A stretch of 64,000 nt of DNA from Runella sp. SP2. GTDB taxonomy: Bacteria > Bacteroidota > Bacteroidia > Cytophagales > Spirosomataceae. A model generated the notes under the pieces. The model saw only the letters and a program-made list of their open reading frames with translations. It made no database searches and was not told the origin of the DNA. The number at the start of each line of letters is the position of its first letter. The stretch's first letter is position 1. This document shows positions 61,535 to 64,000 of the stretch, piece by piece. The stretch lies in NCBI RefSeq assembly GCF_003711225.1, contig NZ_CP031030.1:4278001-4342000 (forward strand). Reading direction: 5' to 3'. The position numbers were made by a program, and so were the translations under genes.

Positions 61535-62128
61535 TTAGTGCATACGGTCACCGCGCACTTCGAGGGTTTGCATGATTTTGGCTTCTTCGGCCAAGAGTTG
61601 TTTCCAGCGTTCGCGTACTTTTTCGGCGGGGAGGTATTCTTCGGCCAATTCGATAAAGTTTCGGTAATGCCCTGCCTCCGAAACCATCAACTCATGGTAA
61701 AAACTCCGTAGTCCCTCGTCGGAAATATGTTGTGACAGTAATTTAAACCGCTCACAACTTCGGGCTTCGATGAGCGCACAAAACAACAAGCGGTCGAGAA
61801 ATACTTCATCACGGTCACCTTTTTTCTTCACCACTTCTTGCAAACGGTTGACGTACTCGTCTTTACGAGCGCGCCCGAGTTTATAGCCACGCTTATTGAG
61901 TTCTTTCAATACCATCCGAAAGTGCGCCCATTCTTCGGCAACAACTGGCGTCATTACTTCGACCAATTTTTCTTTTTCGGGAAAATGCACAATCATCGAA
62001 ATACAAGCCGAAGCGGCTTTTTGCTCACAATAAGCGTGGTCAATCAGGATTTCTTCCAATTGCATTTCGGCAATGTTTACCCAGCGGGGGTCGGTGGGTA
62101 GTTCGAGTCCAAGAGTAGTGAGAGACAT
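61535..62128 (-). CDS. miaE: tRNA-(ms2io6A)-hydroxylase
   Basis: The 197-residue di-iron enzyme hydroxylates the isopentenyl group of ms2i6A at tRNA position 37. The ferritin-like helices show E/H metal ligands: LEEILIDHAYCEQKAASACI, VAEEWAHFRMVL, IEARSCERFKLL and VSEAGHYRNFIELA. The length and pattern fit MiaE. It precedes the S41 peptidase gene by 27 bp in the same direction, and follows an AT-rich gap of 406 bp. Confidence 0.92.
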   Translation of the reverse strand: MSLTTLGLELPTDPRWVNIAEMQLEEILIDHAYCEQKAASACISMIVHFPEKEKLVEVMTPVVAEEWAHFRMVLKELNKRGYKLGRARKDEYVNRLQEVVKKKGDRDEVFLDRLLFCALIEARSCERFKLLSQHISDEGLRSFYHELMVSEAGHYRNFIELAEEYLPAEKVRERWKQLLAEEAKIMQTLEVRGDRMH

Positions 62129-62534
62129 AGGGAGTGTCGAGTGGTTGATGGGACCGCCCGTGCGGGGCAGAATGTCGAATAAGGGGTTCGCAATTATAAG
62201 TTAGAATGGTTTAATTTGGTGCTCTATCGCACGCACAAAATTAAAAAAATCTCTTTTTTCAAATGACACATTTTTTTCCAAAAAGAGGTAAGGCCAATAC
62301 CAACGCACCCCACATAGGTCGCGGCGTGATGCCCAGTTATCACAACACGCAATACGGATATTGGATTGTTTAAGCATATATCAAGAACTAAAACAATCAC
62401 ACAAAACACTAAAAATCAATACATTACAAGAACAATTTCAAAATTTGTATTTTACTTCTAAAGTGTTTATATTGCAGAGAAGGCGTATAAAATTGCGCCA
62501 CTTTAGGAGTTGGCTGCAACTTTAAAGACCGACA
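62129..62534. other. AT-rich intergenic region
   Basis: The 406-bp gap between the divergent miaE and TfoX-like genes shows no convincing reading frame. Near its right end (62510-62523) is TTGGCTGCAACTTT, an imperfect inverted partner of a sequence after the TfoX-like gene (63197-63210). Confidence 0.45.
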
Positions 62535-63191
62535 ATGTCTAGTAAAAAAATGACGACAAAAAAATACGCAGACTTTATATACAAGCAAACGAAAGGCGTG
62601 TACAATATAATGATTGAACAGATGTTCAGCGACTATGTTTTGTATAAAGATGGAAAAAGAATAGGTGTACTTTATGACAATAAACTGCTATTAGTATCGA
62701 CGGAAAATTTGAATAAACTCTTTCCAAATGCAGTTCAAGAAAAATCTTTTGATTGGGGATATTACAAGCTAATTTATATCGAAGATACAGAGGATAAGGA
62801 ATTGTTAGAAAAAGCAATCAGAACGACATATGACGATTTATATTTCCAAAAAGATTTCGTTATCGACATTTCTTATCTTTTCAAAGTAAATAAAAATTAT
62901 TCAGACACTATCGAAAAAATATATGACTTACATATCACCTTTCTACGTTTTTGTTATGACAAAGGTCTTTTAAAAATTAACCCAATAGATAAACAAGGTA
63001 GAATACTTCATATGCGCTTTTTGAACAATGATTTGACAGAAAATGGCACAAAAATATTCAATGAATTACATCATAAATGGCTTATTTATACTGATAAAAA
63101 TGATGGAAATACATCTGAAAGAATTGGAAACGTAAAAATGTTAGAAAAGTACTATTCAGCAATTATTGACAAAATTGACATTCAAAAATGA
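62535..63191 (+). CDS. TfoX N-terminal-domain protein with an unrecognised C-terminus
   Basis: The 218-residue protein has a TfoX-N-like domain (about 6-95: YADFIYKQTKGVYNIMIEQMF, DGKRIGVLYDNKLLLVST, DWGYYKLIYIEDTEDKELLEKAI). The C-terminal 120 residues are AT-rich, Lys- and Asn-rich and match no family I recognise. TfoX-N proteins have been linked to competence regulation, but many are of unknown role. ATG 62550 (MTTKKY) is a possible alternative start. It is bounded by imperfect inverted repeats and differs in base use from its left neighbours, which suggests recent acquisition. Confidence 0.65.
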   Translation: MSSKKMTTKKYADFIYKQTKGVYNIMIEQMFSDYVLYKDGKRIGVLYDNKLLLVSTENLNKLFPNAVQEKSFDWGYYKLIYIEDTEDKELLEKAIRTTYDDLYFQKDFVIDISYLFKVNKNYSDTIEKIYDLHITFLRFCYDKGLLKINPIDKQGRILHMRFLNNDLTENGTKIFNELHHKWLIYTDKNDGNTSERIGNVKMLEKYYSAIIDKIDIQK

Positions 63192-63404
63192 GACAAAAAG
63201 CTGTAGCCAATAACTAAGGTCTCTTGGTGGTTGAAAGCCAAGCCATGAAAAAGATGAAGGACGGTCTTGAATGAAAGCTTCGGTAGCATATCTAATTAAT
63301 GGCCTATAAAATCCACTATAACGGCCTACCCAGCGTGCGTTCTGCTTTTCAGGCCAACAATAATTTCTCTTTCAAAAATGCTTCATTACCATTAATTTTA
63401 TTTC

Positions 63405-64000
63405 ATGGAAGCAAAAAAGAAAAAACGCCAATCAAGTGAGCGGCAACCCGCACAATACGACAAAATTTTTAAAGAGAATATCGAAGCCGTAATTTCAAGT
63501 ATCATGCAAAATGTACTCGAAATTACGGCTGTTTCTATGGAAGAACTGCCTGATGACATTCAACACACCAAAGAACGAAAACCCGACGTACTCAAAAAAG
63601 TAACTGACACCAGAGGTGATACTTTCGTATTGCAAATTGAATTTCAAGTGAAAGATGAACCAAAAATGGTTTATCGAATGGCAGAATACTTTATCATGCT
63701 TGAAAGGAAATATGAGTTACCTGTAAAGCAATTTGTCATTTTTCTTGGGGCGGACAATCCAAAAATGCCAACCGAACTTGACAGAGAACGGTTGAAATTC
63801 AGCTATCCACTTGTTTCGCTTGCGACACTTGATTACCAGATTTTCCTATGTTCGGACAAACCTGAAGAAATCATATTAGGCATTTTGGCAAATTTCAAGG
63901 GCGAAAACCCAGAAAATGCACTAAAACAGATACTTGTGCGTATCAAAGAAACTACCAGAGGAGATTTTTCGTTAAATAGATACTTTAATCAGTTGCGTGT
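63405..64000 (+). CDS. Rpn-family nuclease (PD-(D/E)XK), 3' end outside window
   Basis: The open frame starts at ATG 63405 (MEAKKKKRQSSERQPAQYDK) and runs off the right edge without a stop (198 codons seen). Residues about 20-150 match the Rpn/PD-(D/E)XK putative transposase nuclease: YDKIFKENIEAVISSIM, KERKPDVLKKVTD and FVLQIEFQVKDEPKMVYRM, with D, E and Q of the active site, followed by QFVIFLGADNPKMP. Such proteins promote recA-independent recombination or occur as recombination-associated nucleases. The C-terminus is not visible. Confidence 0.85.
   Translation, partial: MEAKKKKRQSSERQPAQYDKIFKENIEAVISSIMQNVLEITAVSMEELPDDIQHTKERKPDVLKKVTDTRGDTFVLQIEFQVKDEPKMVYRMAEYFIMLERKYELPVKQFVIFLGADNPKMPTELDRERLKFSYPLVSLATLDYQIFLCSDKPEEIILGILANFKGENPENALKQILVRIKETTRGDFSLNRYFNQLR

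Noticed and set aside
62510..63210. Integron attC sites flanking the TfoX-like gene
   Set aside because: The flanking repeats do not fit the GTTRRRY/RYYYAAC core and no integrase gene is seen.

Overview
The window comes from a Bacteroidota genome, most likely order Cytophagales and family Spirosomataceae (a Runella or Dyadobacter relative). This rests on Bacteroidota-type promoters (TTTG, about 20 bp, TAnnTTTG), a type II glutamine synthetase, a secreted metalloprotease ending in a 3-coathanger-like domain, carboxypeptidase-regulatory plus TonB receptor architectures, a YtxJ-like protein, a Wzi-type protein, and many short palindromic intergenic repeats. I saw no rRNA, tRNA, CRISPR array or insertion sequence. 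The sequence is cut at both ends (a methyltransferase on the left, an Rpn-type nuclease on the right).

Layout. 1-7 kb: housekeeping genes (Kdo transferase, a DUF5686 outer-membrane protein, uvrC). 7-12 kb: a 1783-residue secreted metalloprotease with eight tandem repeats. 12-15.6 kb: a beta-barrel protein and a PadR/TonB-like envelope operon. 15.6-17.3 kb: a CWC protein and a peptidylglycine-hydroxylating-monooxygenase-like lipoprotein. 17.3-19.9 kb: a histidine kinase/response regulator operon with two AT-rich accessory genes.

20-28.5 kb is the main accessory region. On one strand it holds a decayed copy of a membrane protein, a membrane-anchored trypsin-like protease, a large exported protein with a probable C-terminal barrel, a signal-less N-acetylmuramoyl-L-alanine amidase, a signal-less M15 peptidase, the intact copy of the membrane protein, an SGNH hydrolase and a small membrane protein. 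The protease and the membrane protein share a membrane-proximal FWxDxL motif. I could not match this set to a described system, and it is the best candidate here for something new.

28.5-40 kb: ABC-F, glutamine synthetase, a methyltransferase, an ABC exporter, a lipoprotein, a carboxynorspermidine-type dehydrogenase, a DUF456 protein, and a TonB receptor behind a possibly switching RNA leader. 40-46.8 kb: histidine utilisation (hutH-hutU-hutI and hutG) under a MarR regulator with its own palindromic operator; an oppositely oriented vapBC-type toxin-antitoxin pair lies between hutI and hutG. 47-52 kb: a D-threonine-aldolase-like enzyme, the ribonucleotide reductase small subunit, a deoxynucleoside kinase, tRNA hydroxylase TrhO and a small phosphatase. 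52-62 kb: two AraC regulators and mixed small genes, a Wzi protein, a haem-dependent N-demethylase-like protein, a secreted caspase-like protein with an EF-hand-like loop and two Tudor-like modules, an S41 protease and MiaE. 62.5-64 kb: a TfoX-N protein and the partial Rpn-type gene.
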